From positions 1 to 48,345 of the forward strand of contig CANFPP010000012.1 of assembly GCA_947449005.1 (NCBI GenBank): a DNA stretch of 48,345 nucleotides, written 5' to 3'. Numbering within the stretch: position 1 is the first letter of the stretch; every line of letters starts with the position of its first letter. Source of the DNA: Holosporales bacterium. Its GTDB lineage: Bacteria; Pseudomonadota; Alphaproteobacteria; Paracaedibacterales; CANFPP01. A model generated the notes under the pieces. The model was not told the DNA's origin and did no database searches. It was given only the letters and a program-made list of their open reading frames with translations. Shown piece by piece: positions 1 to 14,737 of the stretch. Position numbers and translations under genes: made by a program.

Positions 1-146
1 TAGTGATGACTGCGATTGACGAAGCGCTGCCAATTTTATTCTTTCTTCATATCCTAATTGTTTGTATTCTCTCATTTGCAACGCCTTTCTGTGCCTGTCT
101 TATCAACAAACACTCTAATGCGTTGCACCTCATTTTAGAACACGGC
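1..146 (-). mobile_element. IS30-family element, 5' end (partial, runs off window)
   Basis: The minus strand opens a reading frame at position 75 that starts MREYKQLGYEERIKLAALRQ, the N-terminal helix-turn-helix region typical of IS30-family transposases, and runs off the left edge. Positions 1-146 are the exact reverse complement of 48199-48344 at the right edge, so one terminal repeat end of the element is near 146. The element has inserted at or just before the start of the serine protease gene that follows. Family assignment rests on about 25 residues. Confidence 0.8.
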
Positions 147-1577
147 AAAATCATTTTTTTATTGAGTGCTTTTATAAGTAATTCCTACTCTTCAAATTGG
201 GAAAGCGAGCATGCAACTCTTGTTCGCATGAGCTGGCGATCACAGTGGTTGGAAGCATTGAATCGTATGGAATGCCAACATGGAGCAGAAGAATTAACTG
301 AAGCTCAGCGGAAAACAGTGTTCGAAAGAGTTGTAAAGGGGAGAGGAAGAGGTCAAGGCGCTTTGACGGTTGATCTCGATCATGCAGGAAACCCAGATGT
401 AGGCACTCAGGTTGCTCCAGATTTAAGTGAAATGAGCTACTTAGATCAAGAACTTATCTGGCAGGATGTAGACATGATGGGAGTTTTAGAATCGGGTTTT
501 ATTGGATCCCCTTTTAGAGACCGTAGGTTTGCTGCCGGTTGGATTCTCGACACACTTGATATTTTACACCAGCAACCAATCACAAACCAGCTTTTTGATG
601 CAGAACAATATGGGGATATAAATCACAATGATTTGCTGAGAGTTCGTGGTCTATCAGGAACATTTTGGCGATGGGATGGATTAGCTTCTATACAGAATGC
701 TGAAGAAATGTTTTCCGGGATGATCCAGCCAAATCAAGAAATATTAACAGGAAGTGGAGAATACACTGTAAATATTATAAGCTGTTTCCATGGACTCTTA
801 GATGAGGAGAATATAGGTAATGTTTATTTTTTGCCTGCAGGGCGATCTCCAAATCCTGAAAACTTCTTTCGTATTATGACTGTTCGTATTGGAGAAACAG
901 GACCACTTTTAGGCCAAGCAGAGCTTGCTCCTATATTTGAAGAATATAAACGCAAAGATGAAACCGGAGAGCCTTATGAAGATGATTTTGCACTTATTCA
1001 AGTCAGTAATGTTGCAGCAGATCGGCATAATACTCTAAGAAGCATTTTAGTCCAAAGGCAGCTATTTAAGGACGCACATAATCTCGTTATTAATCTACAA
1101 GGAGAAGAAGAATCTGATCATTTTGAACCTGATCGTATTTTTGCCTTTGGAAAACCAAATCATGTTTTTTTGCAAAGGTCTGGAAATGCCGATGGCTTTT
1201 GTTTTGTGTCAGATGTTTTTAATGGAAATGCAACGCAAGATCTAAAAAAACGTATAGACGAACATGTCCACTCTCTTTTAATTCATCCTTTGCGAAAATT
1301 GAATAATCTCCAGGAATGTGGTGAGGAAAATCCACCGTCAGGAATTTCTAACTTTACTCCTCTCACACCTGCCAGATCGTTACCAGAAAAGTTTCAAGCA
1401 ATTTCAATTCCTCTAACATATGGGATGAGTGGAGGTCCTGTTCTTATGTGTAAAATACATGATGATACCCATGGTTCTCGTTCTATTAAATGTAGGCATG
1501 TTGGTGTTGTTAATGGAGGGCGCCTGGTTCAAGAAGGCGCTAATGTATTGTATAAAGGTATAATTGCTACTATTTAA
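147..1577 (+). pseudogene. Secreted trypsin-like serine protease, 5' end removed by IS30
   Basis: The frame is open from inside the IS30 end, but the gene proper starts after the IS junction at 146, with residues KIIFLLSAFISNSYSS, which look like a signal peptide lacking only its first residue or two. The rest (about 470 residues) carries the three landmarks of an S1/chymotrypsin-like protease in the right order: a His in ISCFHG (about 789-791), an Asp in DDFALIQV (about 980), and the Ser motif YGMSGGPVLM (about 1425). The His context is less typical than the TAAHC of classical trypsins. A role as an exported protease is inference. The natural start codon and promoter are gone; the next in-frame ATG (about 229) would drop the signal peptide, so a functional secreted product is doubtful unless read from the IS. 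Confidence 0.7.
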
Positions 1578-1619
1578 AGTTTAATAATTTCAATAATTAA
1601 AAATCAATAGAAGGGTTAA

Positions 1620-1973
1620 ATGAAAATAATACAAATAGTTCTCTCATTTTTTGTAATCCTGAGTAATGCGAGTTATGCCTCAGGCGCTAAAGAGTTGGGA
1701 AGAGCCGCGCCTAAATATCAGGCTTCACAGATTATTACGAATATACAAAAATCTGTGAAAGATTTTTATTTTGAAGATGATTTATTTATTGGTAATCCTT
1801 TGTTTTTAGAAATTAAAAAGAAAAATCAAGATATAATCACAAAATTTAAAGCAGAAATTGAGGCGGTTAACACAGCGATACATAACAATCAATCCAAGCT
1901 GGTCCACAATTGGTCTATCAGGTACTACCCAGAAGAAGATAAAGTTTGTGCTCGTCAGTCATCTGTAAAATAA
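1620..1973 (+). CDS. Small secreted protein, paralog of the next gene
   Basis: A 117-residue protein with a clear N-terminal signal peptide (MKIIQIVLSFFVILSNASYA, likely cleaved before SGAKEL) and a good ribosome binding site (AGAAGGG just before the ATG). I do not recognise a family. It is a tandem paralog of the gene at 2052-2426: both have a central Asp-Asp-Leu region, the segment FKAEI-A-NT, and a C-terminal signature NW-YYPEE-KVC-R-S. The mature protein has a single Cys near its C terminus. It follows the protease gene by 42 bases on the same strand, so the three may once have been co-transcribed. Exported, function unknown. Confidence 0.75.
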   Translation: MKIIQIVLSFFVILSNASYASGAKELGRAAPKYQASQIITNIQKSVKDFYFEDDLFIGNPLFLEIKKKNQDIITKFKAEIEAVNTAIHNNQSKLVHNWSIRYYPEEDKVCARQSSVK

Positions 1974-2051
1974 TAAGAAATATCTATTGTAATTTCTCCT
2001 AACTCAACTTAAATAACACTTAAGTATAGATGAGTGAAAACGGAGATCCTT

Positions 2052-2426
2052 ATGAGAGCAATACAAACAATCGCGTTTTTTCTTTCTTTAGTTGTACCTA
2101 GCATATCTCAGGCTTCAGATATTGAGGAGGCATTAGATACTTCTAGGCATAGATACTGTGCACTTCACATTATTCAGGAGATTCAAGCATCTGATAAAGA
2201 ATCTTATTTAAAAGATGATTTATTGGTGGGGGAATTTTTGTGTGTGGAGATTAAGGGGGGTAATTTAGGTGTAATTGTAAAGTTTAAAGCAGAAATTGAT
2301 GCAATGAATACAGTTTTACAAAAAGAAAAAACCAAATTAGTTCAAAACTGGATAGTTCAATACTACCCAGAAGAAGGTAAAGTTTGTGGTCGTCGCTCTG
2401 CACTAATAAAGGGTAAACGTTTCTAA
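2052..2426 (+). CDS. Small secreted protein, paralog of the previous gene
   Basis: A 124-residue protein counted from the ATG at 2052, chosen because a GGAGA ribosome binding site lies just upstream and the signal peptide MRAIQTIAFFLSLVVPSISQ then starts at residue 1; an in-frame ATG exists further upstream but would put a poor extension in front of it. It shares with its neighbour the Asp-Asp-Leu segment, KFKAEIDAMNT and the C-terminal NW-YYPEE-KVC-R-S signature. It differs in having extra Cys residues (RYCALH and FLCVEI). The last four bases overlap the end of ctpA on the other strand. No known family recognised; probably a periplasmic or secreted protein. Confidence 0.75.
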   Translation: MRAIQTIAFFLSLVVPSISQASDIEEALDTSRHRYCALHIIQEIQASDKESYLKDDLLVGEFLCVEIKGGNLGVIVKFKAEIDAMNTVLQKEKTKLVQNWIVQYYPEEGKVCGRRSALIKGKRF

Positions 2427-3595
2427 TTTCTTGATTGTAGTAGGGATATGCCTCTAACAAGATCAAAAGCTCGTTCTAACTGATGGTCTTTTGAGCTTTT
2501 TTCTGCTTCATCAACCTTTGGTTCAACCAAAATATCAGGTTCAATACCCTTGTCTTGGATAGCAAATCCCTTTGGGGTAAAGAAATGAGCTACCGTTAAT
2601 TTAATGCCGCCGTGACCAGGAATTGAAAACAGAATTTGCACAGACCCTTTGCCAAAAGATTTCGTCCCCATAACAACGGCTCTCTTGTGATCTCTCAGAG
2701 CCCCAGCAACAACTTCCGATGCAGATGCAGAGCCACCATTGATCAAAATCACCATGGGAACTCCTTTAATTAAATTCTCTCCTTTTGCCTTATAAGTTTG
2801 ATTATAAGAAGGATTGCGGCTGCGAATATCGACAATTTGACCAGAATCTAAAAAGAGATTTGAAATAGCAACAGCCTGCTCTAACGTCCCGCCCGGATTG
2901 TTGCGAAGGTCGAGAATAAGGCCGTAAATTTTATTATGTAAATCTTGCTTAATTTGCTTAATTGCATCTTTAACTTTTTGTTCAGTATTCTCATTGAAAT
3001 GGCTAATTCTCAAATATCCAATATTTCCTTCAAAATGAAATTTAACTGGATTCACTTGGATGAGGCTACGAATGATTTTGATCTCAAAAGGATCTAAATT
3101 ATCTCGCTGAACCATTAGTGTTACTTCTGTGCCTGGCGCTCCTTGTATATTTTTTAATATATCAGAAGGAGAGAGCTTTAGCGCTTCAAGACCATTAATA
3201 TGGGTAATAATATCGCCTGGTTTAATTCCTGCTTTTTGCGCTGGCGTGTCGTCAATCGGAGCAATAACTTTCAAAATTCCATTAGTGTTTACAATCTCAA
3301 GGCCTATACCGCCAAAATTACCCTTTGTAATGCCGGTTAAAGCCTTGTACTGCGTCTTGTTTAGATAATTTGAGTAAGGGTCCAAAGATGAAAACAAGCC
3401 ATTCAATGCACCTTCCGTTAGTTTCTTTGCATCTGGTTCGGTTACATAGTCTTGGCGAATTCTCTCAATAATTTCATTAATCAGAACTTCGATTTTGACG
3501 TTTGAAATATCATGATCTTCATTGTTTGTTTGGTCTTTACAACCCGATAAAAATAGAGTTGCTAGAACTAAAGATAGAAGGATTTTAGATTTCAT
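2423..3595 (-). CDS. ctpA: Carboxy-terminal processing protease (S41, CtpA)
   Basis: A 390-residue periplasmic protease of the S41 (C-terminal processing peptidase) family, which trims C termini of envelope proteins. It begins with a lipoprotein signal (LVLATLFLSGC, Cys at residue 19), followed by a PDZ domain (about 100-180, with GGIGLEI and AGIKPGDIITHINGL) and the S41 catalytic domain, with the Ser in GGSASASEVVAGAL and the general-base Lys in GTKSFGKGSVQ. Length and motifs are complete. It is the last gene of the gpmI-envC-ctpA run; its start at 3595 overlaps the envC stop by one base, so translation is probably coupled. In related bacteria EnvC-like and Ctp proteins act together in cell-wall remodelling. 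Confidence 0.95.
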   Translation of the reverse strand: MKSKILLSLVLATLFLSGCKDQTNNEDHDISNVKIEVLINEIIERIRQDYVTEPDAKKLTEGALNGLFSSLDPYSNYLNKTQYKALTGITKGNFGGIGLEIVNTNGILKVIAPIDDTPAQKAGIKPGDIITHINGLEALKLSPSDILKNIQGAPGTEVTLMVQRDNLDPFEIKIIRSLIQVNPVKFHFEGNIGYLRISHFNENTEQKVKDAIKQIKQDLHNKIYGLILDLRNNPGGTLEQAVAISNLFLDSGQIVDIRSRNPSYNQTYKAKGENLIKGVPMVILINGGSASASEVVAGALRDHKRAVVMGTKSFGKGSVQILFSIPGHGGIKLTVAHFFTPKGFAIQDKGIEPDILVEPKVDEAEKSSKDHQLERAFDLVRGISLLQSRN

Positions 3596-4536
3596 TATGC
3601 GACCGTAACGATATAGGGTGAGGGATCAATCGGGTATTCTCCCTGTTTTAAATCAAGAGTAAGCTCAGTTAATTGTTGCGACATTCTACCAATAGGTTCT
3701 CCGGTAAGAAGATTATCACCTTCCTGGCAAGTAAACGTCTCAATTCCAGTTAGGATTACGTATAGACCATTATACCTTAGAATAATGGCATTTCCAGTGT
3801 CCGCAAGATAGCCTATGAAAACAACTTGAGCATTGCATGGAGAAATCACTTGGTTCCCTTGATGCGTTACAATTCTAACACCTTTTTGATCTTTTACAAC
3901 AGTACCGACAACCGGCTGAGCTAGCCGAAGCATTGGTACTGGTGGTTGATTTGTATAGATTTTAAGGAATTCACTCATTAGCTCTTTTAGGTCTCTTGTT
4001 TTTTGATGCGGTCTTTCCTCAATTTCAGGATACATTGTTTTTTTCTGTTCAAAAAGCTTGTCTTGCTTATCTAAAAGCGTTCTATAGGAACTGTCAGCCT
4101 TTTGATAGTCGCGTTGTTTTTCTATAATTTGCAATTTGATTTGCGTTAGATTCTTCATCACATCAAAGGTAATGCGGTTTTGGGCGCTAAGTTTAGGTGT
4201 GAGGGATTGCAGCACAATTAAGCTGTGAATAATATCTCGAATAGACTCAGAAGAAAGCATAATAAGAATAGGCGAGTATTCGGTTAAATGTCTTAAACTC
4301 AGCAATGTCTCTGCAACTTGGTGCTGTTCTTTTGTTATTTTATCAACAATTGTTTGCTCAATATCACGTAATGTTTTGATGTTGGCTTGTTTGTTCATCA
4401 GCTGCTTTTCAATTTCTTGCAGATTTTTCGTAATTTCAATTAAAGCCCCCCGAACAGATAAAGAAGCATCTGTAGTTGCCATTGCTGGCACTGTTACTGC
4501 TGTTATAAAGGAAAGAATGATGAAGAATTGTTTCAT
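3595..4536 (-). CDS. EnvC-like murein hydrolase activator (degenerate LytM/M23 domain)
   Basis: A 313-residue exported protein with a signal peptide (MKQFFIILSFITAVTVPAMA), a long coiled-coil region (about 25-175) and a C-terminal M23/LytM-like domain (about 200-313). The LytM zinc ligands are not kept: where active enzymes have HxxxD and HxH, this protein has GVRIVTHQGN, YNGLYVILTG and LTLDLKQGEYPIDPSPYI. That is typical of EnvC, which does not cut peptidoglycan but switches on amidases at the division site. It overlaps gpmI by four bases (ATGA) upstream and ctpA by one base downstream. The gpmI-envC-ctpA order is a familiar alphaproteobacterial arrangement. Confidence 0.88.
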   Translation of the reverse strand: MKQFFIILSFITAVTVPAMATTDASLSVRGALIEITKNLQEIEKQLMNKQANIKTLRDIEQTIVDKITKEQHQVAETLLSLRHLTEYSPILIMLSSESIRDIIHSLIVLQSLTPKLSAQNRITFDVMKNLTQIKLQIIEKQRDYQKADSSYRTLLDKQDKLFEQKKTMYPEIEERPHQKTRDLKELMSEFLKIYTNQPPVPMLRLAQPVVGTVVKDQKGVRIVTHQGNQVISPCNAQVVFIGYLADTGNAIILRYNGLYVILTGIETFTCQEGDNLLTGEPIGRMSQQLTELTLDLKQGEYPIDPSPYIVTVA

Positions 4537-6029
4537 TGTTTAATCAGTAAAGATTTCCCCGTCATCTCAGTTGGAGCTTGGTAGCCGAGCAAGTCTAGAA
4601 CAGTTGGTGCGACATCGCATAAGCTTCCATTTTCTAAAGCACTGCAGCGAATTCCATTTACTAATACGACAGGAACAGGATTACATGTGTGTGCCGTATG
4701 TGGTGCATCTGTTTTTCCATCAAGCATTTGTTCTGCATTCCCATGGTCAGCTGTGATAAGCAGTGCATAGCCATTATTTATACACTCCTTTTCTAACCTT
4801 GCAAGGCACCCGTCTACAGTTTCCACTGCTTTAATTGTAGCGACCAAATCACCCGTGTGCCCAACCATATCAGTATTTGCATAATTGACAACAATCAGAC
4901 CATATTCATTGCTTTGCAAGGCATTTATAACATGATTTGTGATCGCATTCGCTGACATTTCTGGCTGTAAATCATATGTCGCGATATTGGGTGAGGGGAC
5001 CATAATACGATCTTCATTTAAAAAAACAGTTTCTCGCCCACCATTAAAGAAAAAAGTAACGTGCGCATATTTTTCTGTTTCAGCAATACGAAGTTGTTTA
5101 ATCCCAGCAGAAGAAATTACTTCACCCAGGCTATTATTAACAACATCTTTATCAAAAACAGCATCAATCAAAGGAGCCAGCTCACTTGAGTATTCATTCA
5201 AGCCAAGCGCTGAAGCGAATTTGTTAGATTCAAGTAGAACTTTCAGAATTTCCCTGACACGATCTGCTCGGAAATTAGCCATTAATAACCCATCGCCGTC
5301 CTTTACCCCTGCGTAGTCACCAATCGTAACAGGGGGGATAAACTCATCGGTTATGTCAGCTTTATAGAAATAATGAATAGCTTCAATAGGATCAGCAAAA
5401 TTTTGCGCTTTACCAAATGTGATGGCATCATACGCCTTTTCAATGCGATCCCAGCGCTTATCACGATCCATTGCATAATAGCGGCCACTGAGAGTTGCTA
5501 TAGAAAAATTGGGGTATTTACCTAATTTCGATATAACATTTTGGCAATACTCTACAGCACTTTTAGGAGGCGTATCACGTCCATCAAGAAACGCATGCAG
5601 CTTTACAGGAATTCCCATTTCTAAAAGAACTTCAGCAATGCCAATAATCTGGTCTTGATGTGAATGCACACCGCCTGGCGAAACAAGCCCTAACAGATGA
5701 CAATCACCACCAGATTTTTCAAGATTTCTGGCAAATTTCTGAAAATTAGGCAGAGACTTAAATGTTCCGTTTAAAAGTGCTTGATCAATTTTTGGGAGAT
5801 CTTGTAAAAGGACACGTCCAAGGCCAATGCACGTATGACCAACTTCAGAGTTCCCCATTTGCCCCATAGGTAGACCGACAAAACTTTCTGAGGCCTGTAG
5901 TTCTGCCTGCTGGCAAGTTTGCATTAATCTGTCCCATGTTGGGCAATTCGCAAGAGTAATGCTATTCGCTTTAGTCTCGTTGCTTATTCCCCACCCGTCC
6001 AAAATGCATAAGACTACAGGCTGCTTCAT
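4533..6029 (-). CDS. gpmI: 2,3-bisphosphoglycerate-independent phosphoglycerate mutase
   Basis: A 498-residue cytoplasmic enzyme that interconverts 3- and 2-phosphoglycerate in lower glycolysis, using two Mn ions. The N terminus CILDGWGI and the segment GNSEVGHTCIGLGR carry the metal-binding Asp and the Ser that is transiently phosphorylated; the C-terminal metal-binding motifs MVGHTGD and TADHGNAEQM are also present, as are the substrate-binding HAFLDGRDTPP and RFADRV-like NFRADRV segments. Length is normal for the family. It sits five bases after the glycosyltransferase gene and overlaps the envC start, so it is part of a single minus-strand transcription unit. Confidence 0.97.
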   Translation of the reverse strand: MKQPVVLCILDGWGISNETKANSITLANCPTWDRLMQTCQQAELQASESFVGLPMGQMGNSEVGHTCIGLGRVLLQDLPKIDQALLNGTFKSLPNFQKFARNLEKSGGDCHLLGLVSPGGVHSHQDQIIGIAEVLLEMGIPVKLHAFLDGRDTPPKSAVEYCQNVISKLGKYPNFSIATLSGRYYAMDRDKRWDRIEKAYDAITFGKAQNFADPIEAIHYFYKADITDEFIPPVTIGDYAGVKDGDGLLMANFRADRVREILKVLLESNKFASALGLNEYSSELAPLIDAVFDKDVVNNSLGEVISSAGIKQLRIAETEKYAHVTFFFNGGRETVFLNEDRIMVPSPNIATYDLQPEMSANAITNHVINALQSNEYGLIVVNYANTDMVGHTGDLVATIKAVETVDGCLARLEKECINNGYALLITADHGNAEQMLDGKTDAPHTAHTCNPVPVVLVNGIRCSALENGSLCDVAPTVLDLLGYQAPTEMTGKSLLIKQ

Positions 6030-6034
6030 AAAAA

Positions 6035-11407
<5,373 letters not shown>

Positions 11408-11419
11408 ATCACATTCCGT

Positions 11420-12223
11420 TTATTTGTTAACGGCTGGTTCCAAAGATTTAGGAACGGCTACCTGAATAAGAGCATAGCTGTCTTGATACCACATACTGCT
11501 AGGGTAATTATGGCCTAGAACAGCAGCTGTCGCTTGAGCTTGATCAAGAATCCCTAATGCTAGATAACACTCAACCATGCGGTGTAAAGCTTCTGGTGCA
11601 TAAGAAGTTGTTTGGTAATTCTGTATGACCTCTTTAAACCGATTAAGAGCTGCGAGGTATGAAAAATTCTTTTGATAGAAATGACCAATATCCATTTCTT
11701 TTCCAGCTAGATGATCTCTAATTAAATCAGTTTTAAGTTTAGAATCTTTTGCATAATCACTTGCAGGGAATCTCTCCGAGACTTCTTGAAATGCCGAGAG
11801 CGCCTTTTCAGTGGCTTGCTGATCACGCTCTATCATTGGGATCTGTTCATAATGGCACAAACCAAGCATGTAGTAGGCGTAAGGAACTTCACTATGACCT
11901 GGATGCAGCTGAATAAATGTATTGAATGCTTCAATTGCTTCATCATATTTTCTTGCTTGATAGTATGAGTAAGCCGACATAAGCTGCGCTTTTAATGCCC
12001 AGTTGGAGTAGGGGTGTTGACGTTCAACTTCAGCGAAAGCCTTTGCTGCTTTAACGTAGCTCTCTTTTTCGAAACGATTCATCGCTTCATTATAAAGCTC
12101 ATCAACGGAACGATCTGCAAAGTCCTCATCTTTATCACCGCAAGCACTTAAAACAAGCGTAAGAGCCACGAGAGCAATTAATTTAGACGTAGAATTTTCA
12201 AGTTTTTTCTTAAGTGAGTTCAT
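11420..12223 (-). CDS. bamD: Outer membrane assembly lipoprotein BamD (ComL)
   Basis: A 267-residue lipoprotein of the BAM complex, which inserts beta-barrel proteins into the outer membrane. The N terminus has a basic region followed by the lipobox LTLVLSAC, then five tetratricopeptide-like repeats (for example LYNEAMNRFEKESYVKAAKAF and YDEAIEAFNTFIQLHPGHSEV), the normal architecture and length. I prefer the ATG at 12223; an alternative five codons upstream has no ribosome binding site, although the site for 12223 is very close to the ATG. First gene of the minus-strand run; its promoter should lie in the divergent region shared with coxC. Confidence 0.94.
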   Translation of the reverse strand: MNSLKKKLENSTSKLIALVALTLVLSACGDKDEDFADRSVDELYNEAMNRFEKESYVKAAKAFAEVERQHPYSNWALKAQLMSAYSYYQARKYDEAIEAFNTFIQLHPGHSEVPYAYYMLGLCHYEQIPMIERDQQATEKALSAFQEVSERFPASDYAKDSKLKTDLIRDHLAGKEMDIGHFYQKNFSYLAALNRFKEVIQNYQTTSYAPEALHRMVECYLALGILDQAQATAAVLGHNYPSSMWYQDSYALIQVAVPKSLEPAVNK

Positions 12224-12358
12224 CTTTCTCTCATACAATCGTTTTTAAAAACATATAGCATATAGTGTGTTTAGCATATTCTTGATTAAGCTGTCTGGGA
12301 AATAAATGAATTTGTGTTAAACTTATTCCAACGTGCTTAAAAATCTAAAAAGTTGAAA

Positions 12359-13180
12359 ATGAAACATTCGATACCAACGATATCTCCTGAGACTGATTCC
12401 TTGAAACCACAGCACCCCTTTCACTTGATTGATCCGAGTCCTTGGCCTTTTGTTGCATCTTTATCTGTTTTGATTCTAGCAATTGGCGGCGTTTTGGCAA
12501 TGCATAAAATTGATATGTGGATATTAAGAGTCGGCCTTATTCTTTTGGTTTTAACTTTTATTGGGTGGTGGCGTGACGTTTTGCGTGAAGGAGACACAGT
12601 AAATGTACACACACATGAAGTTCGAAATGGCCTTAGAATAGGTATGGGCTTGTTCATAGCTTCAGAAGTTATGTTTTTTGCAGCTTTCTTTGGCGGATAT
12701 TTCTATGCTGCACTAATGCCGACAGAGTTTACAGGTCACGTTTGGCCGCCTAAAAACATTACTCCTTTAGATCCTTTTGAATTGCCGTACTTTAACACCT
12801 TGCTTCTTTTACTATCTGGAACCACCGTAACTTGGGCACATCATGCTCTTTTGGAAAATAAGCTAAAGGAAACAGCAAAAGCTCTGGCGTTAACAGTATT
12901 CCTCGGAATAACCTTTACCATTGTTCAGGCCATAGAATACATGCATGCTCCTTTTGCATTTAAAGATGGCATCTATCCTTCAATTTTCTTTATGGCAACA
13001 GGATTCCACGGCTTTCACGTGATCGTTGGCACAATCTTTTTAGCTGTATGTTGGCAGAGATCTAGGCATGGTAAATTCACACCCAATCATCATGTTGGCT
13101 TTGAAGCTGCTGCTTGGTACTGGCATTTTGTTGATGTAGTATGGCTCTTCTTGTTTATTTCGATTTATTGCTGGAGATGA
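12359..13180 (+). CDS. coxC: Cytochrome c oxidase subunit III
   Basis: A 273-residue seven-helix membrane protein of the aa3-type terminal oxidase. Family marks include [13 protein letters not shown] near the N terminus, [48 protein letters not shown], the Glu-containing helix [31 protein letters not shown] and the C-terminal [20 protein letters not shown] take the ATG at 12359; an in-frame TTG two codons earlier is less likely. The other oxidase subunits are not in the window. A stand-alone coxC is seen in Rickettsiales and relatives, though subunits I and II could simply be elsewhere. It is divergent from bamD across about 135 bases. Confidence 0.96.
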   Translation: MKHSIPTISPETDSLKPQHPFHLIDPSPWPFVASLSVLILAIGGVLAMHKIDMWILRVGLILLVLTFIGWWRDVLREGDTVNVHTHEVRNGLRIGMGLFIASEVMFFAAFFGGYFYAALMPTEFTGHVWPPKNITPLDPFELPYFNTLLLLLSGTTVTWAHHALLENKLKETAKALALTVFLGITFTIVQAIEYMHAPFAFKDGIYPSIFFMATGFHGFHVIVGTIFLAVCWQRSRHGKFTPNHHVGFEAAAWYWHFVDVVWLFLFISIYCWR

Positions 13181-13352
13181 TTAAGTTAAATATAAGTGAC
13201 AAAAAATATTAACAATTAATCTTTCTTTAAGTGTGAATTATTTTGTAAGCACAAATTGTCGTTACATGACAAGATTCTTGTTTAAGTATTAGAATAAATT
13301 TCTCTCTTTTCATTCATAGGTCGAGGAAAAAATTTAACTAGAATCACCAAGG

Positions 13353-13727
13353 CTATAACAGAGATAAAAATGAGGTATCACACAGATTCATTCCTGTCCC
13401 TTTTTGAACTAGTCTCCAAAACTCAGGGATAGTATCCTTCGTCTTTCTATACCACATACTTCCTGGGTTAATTTGACAAGGATGAGTAGTTGTTTTTCCT
13501 TTGATATTATCTGACAGAGATTCTTCAAGGTTTTCTCTATTTACAGAAGAATGGAGAAGATAAATTCTCAACGTAAAAGGTCTTAAAGGAAGTCTGCTTT
13601 GTTTGAAGTCACCATCGCTAGCTGAAAGAGTGAGCTGCGTAACAATAAAAATACACAGAATTTTTAAGCAATGCGTGGGGATGCTTCTGGTACATTGGAG
13701 GTTAGAAAGTTTTACAGAAAGACGCAT
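13353..13727 (-). CDS. Hypothetical protein, possibly exported
   Basis: A 124-residue reading frame from an ATG at 13727, with an internal hydrophobic stretch LKILCIFIVTQLTLSAS that could be a signal peptide or anchor after a long basic N-region. I recognise no family and see no convincing ribosome binding site. The C-terminal part has scattered Cys residues. It stands alone between coxC and the next small gene, in AT-rich accessory DNA. It may be a real small gene, a remnant, or a chance frame. Confidence 0.35.
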   Translation of the reverse strand: MRLSVKLSNLQCTRSIPTHCLKILCIFIVTQLTLSASDGDFKQSRLPLRPFTLRIYLLHSSVNRENLEESLSDNIKGKTTTHPCQINPGSMWYRKTKDTIPEFWRLVQKGTGMNLCDTSFLSLL

Positions 13728-13868
13728 TACATATAACACTCTGCATTATTTTGCTTAGGCAACTTATCTATGGCCGCAAAAGCACAAAGATAACATGACA
13801 GTTCCAATGTGGGGGGCGACGCCCAAATCCGACATTTTTTACAGAATGTTTAATGTAAATTTATGGGA

Positions 13869-14243
13869 CTATGAAACGAGTTTTCTCACATCATCATTCT
13901 CAATTAATATTGATGAAATATTACATTTTGTACAATAATAATAAGCATAATTCTCATCTGAGAATTTTGTTGGAGAATATCCTTGTAATATTACATCACA
14001 ATTCTTACATTCAGGGTATTTCAATTTATTTTTATGCTTTTTATACATATAATTGAGTGTATTACAAAAATTTAAGATGATATCAAATATAAAAAGATGA
14101 AATATAAAATATAATATTAACAAAATAATATTTAATTTTTGATCAAAAATATTCCATGAAATAAGTGATATAAACAATGGAACAAAAATTTTTGCATCAT
14201 TATTTTCAAATTCACATTCAAACCCGTATAATTTTAATTTCAT
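13869..14243 (-). CDS. Small membrane protein with C-terminal Cys4 zinc-ribbon-like tail
   Basis: A 124-residue protein from the ATG at 14243, chosen because an AAGAGAAAAG ribosome binding site precedes it; the frame is open further upstream but there overlaps the integrase remnant. Two hydrophobic segments lie at about residues 23-60 (FVPLFISLISW and IILLILYFIFHLFIFDIIL), followed by a basic region and two Cys pairs, CKNC and CTKC, about 30 residues apart, which look like a small zinc ribbon. Base composition is clearly more AT-rich than the neighbours, suggesting foreign origin. No named family recognised. Confidence 0.55.
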   Translation of the reverse strand: MKLKLYGFECEFENNDAKIFVPLFISLISWNIFDQKLNIILLILYFIFHLFIFDIILNFCNTLNYMYKKHKNKLKYPECKNCDVILQGYSPTKFSDENYAYYYCTKCNISSILIENDDVRKLVS

Positions 14244-14271
14244 ACTTTTCTCTTTTATAAGAATGTAATTC

Positions 14272-14376
14272 TTATTTACCCCATGTCTTATCACGTGCCG
14301 TATTCGCACGTTCTTTTAGCTCAACATCAATATAACGATCCGTAATCGCGCTTGAGCTGTGCCCAGGGCTCGTAAG
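14272..14376 (-). pseudogene. C-terminal remnant of a tyrosine recombinase (phage integrase family)
   Basis: Read on the minus strand, this stretch gives LTSPGHSSSAITDRYIDVEL and then a short basic tail ending GK before a TAA. The GHSS...T-RY pattern is the box II end of tyrosine recombinases, with the second catalytic His and the nucleophilic Tyr. Nothing upstream continues the catalytic domain, so only the last 34 codons survive. It is somewhat less AT-rich than the gene next to it. It marks a former integrated element at the left side of the accessory region. Confidence 0.6.
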
Positions 14377-14460
14377 ATTTTTATCTCAATTCTTTATTAT
14401 TTTGTCGATGGTTATTTACAAAATTAAATTTTTTGATGAAATACAAAAACAGCAACACTA

Positions 14461-14722
14461 TTCTTTGCCTTTGTGAAGATAGAAAATTTGTCAATTTTTG
14501 ATGGATTAACAACCTTGCGAATAGACGTTGTTCAAAATCTTTTAGAAACATCTCATTTTATTAAAGCAAAACGATTATTTTTGTATTTTGTCACTCAATC
14601 ATAACATGCATGGCTTAAAAAATTGACTTTTAGATAAAGTAGATCTTGGCACGGGAAAACGACAGATTGTTAAAAATGGAAAACTTGATAAAACATATTT
14701 GATCACAGTACCTTATACTTAA
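14461..14722 (+). pseudogene. AbiEi-like antitoxin remnant (degenerate)
   Basis: Two reading frames joined by a frameshift (about 14626-14632) and interrupted by a TAA at 14602 give IKAKRLFLYFVTQS-stop-HAWLKK and then VDLGTGKRQIVKNGKLDKTY followed by LITVPYT and a stop. The second segment resembles the conserved C-terminal part of the N-terminal domain in AbiEi-type antitoxins (type IV toxin-antitoxin), as I remember the family. The product cannot be made in one piece. The assignment is by motif memory only. Confidence 0.4.
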
Positions 14723-14737
14723 TGAAGGATAATTGAA

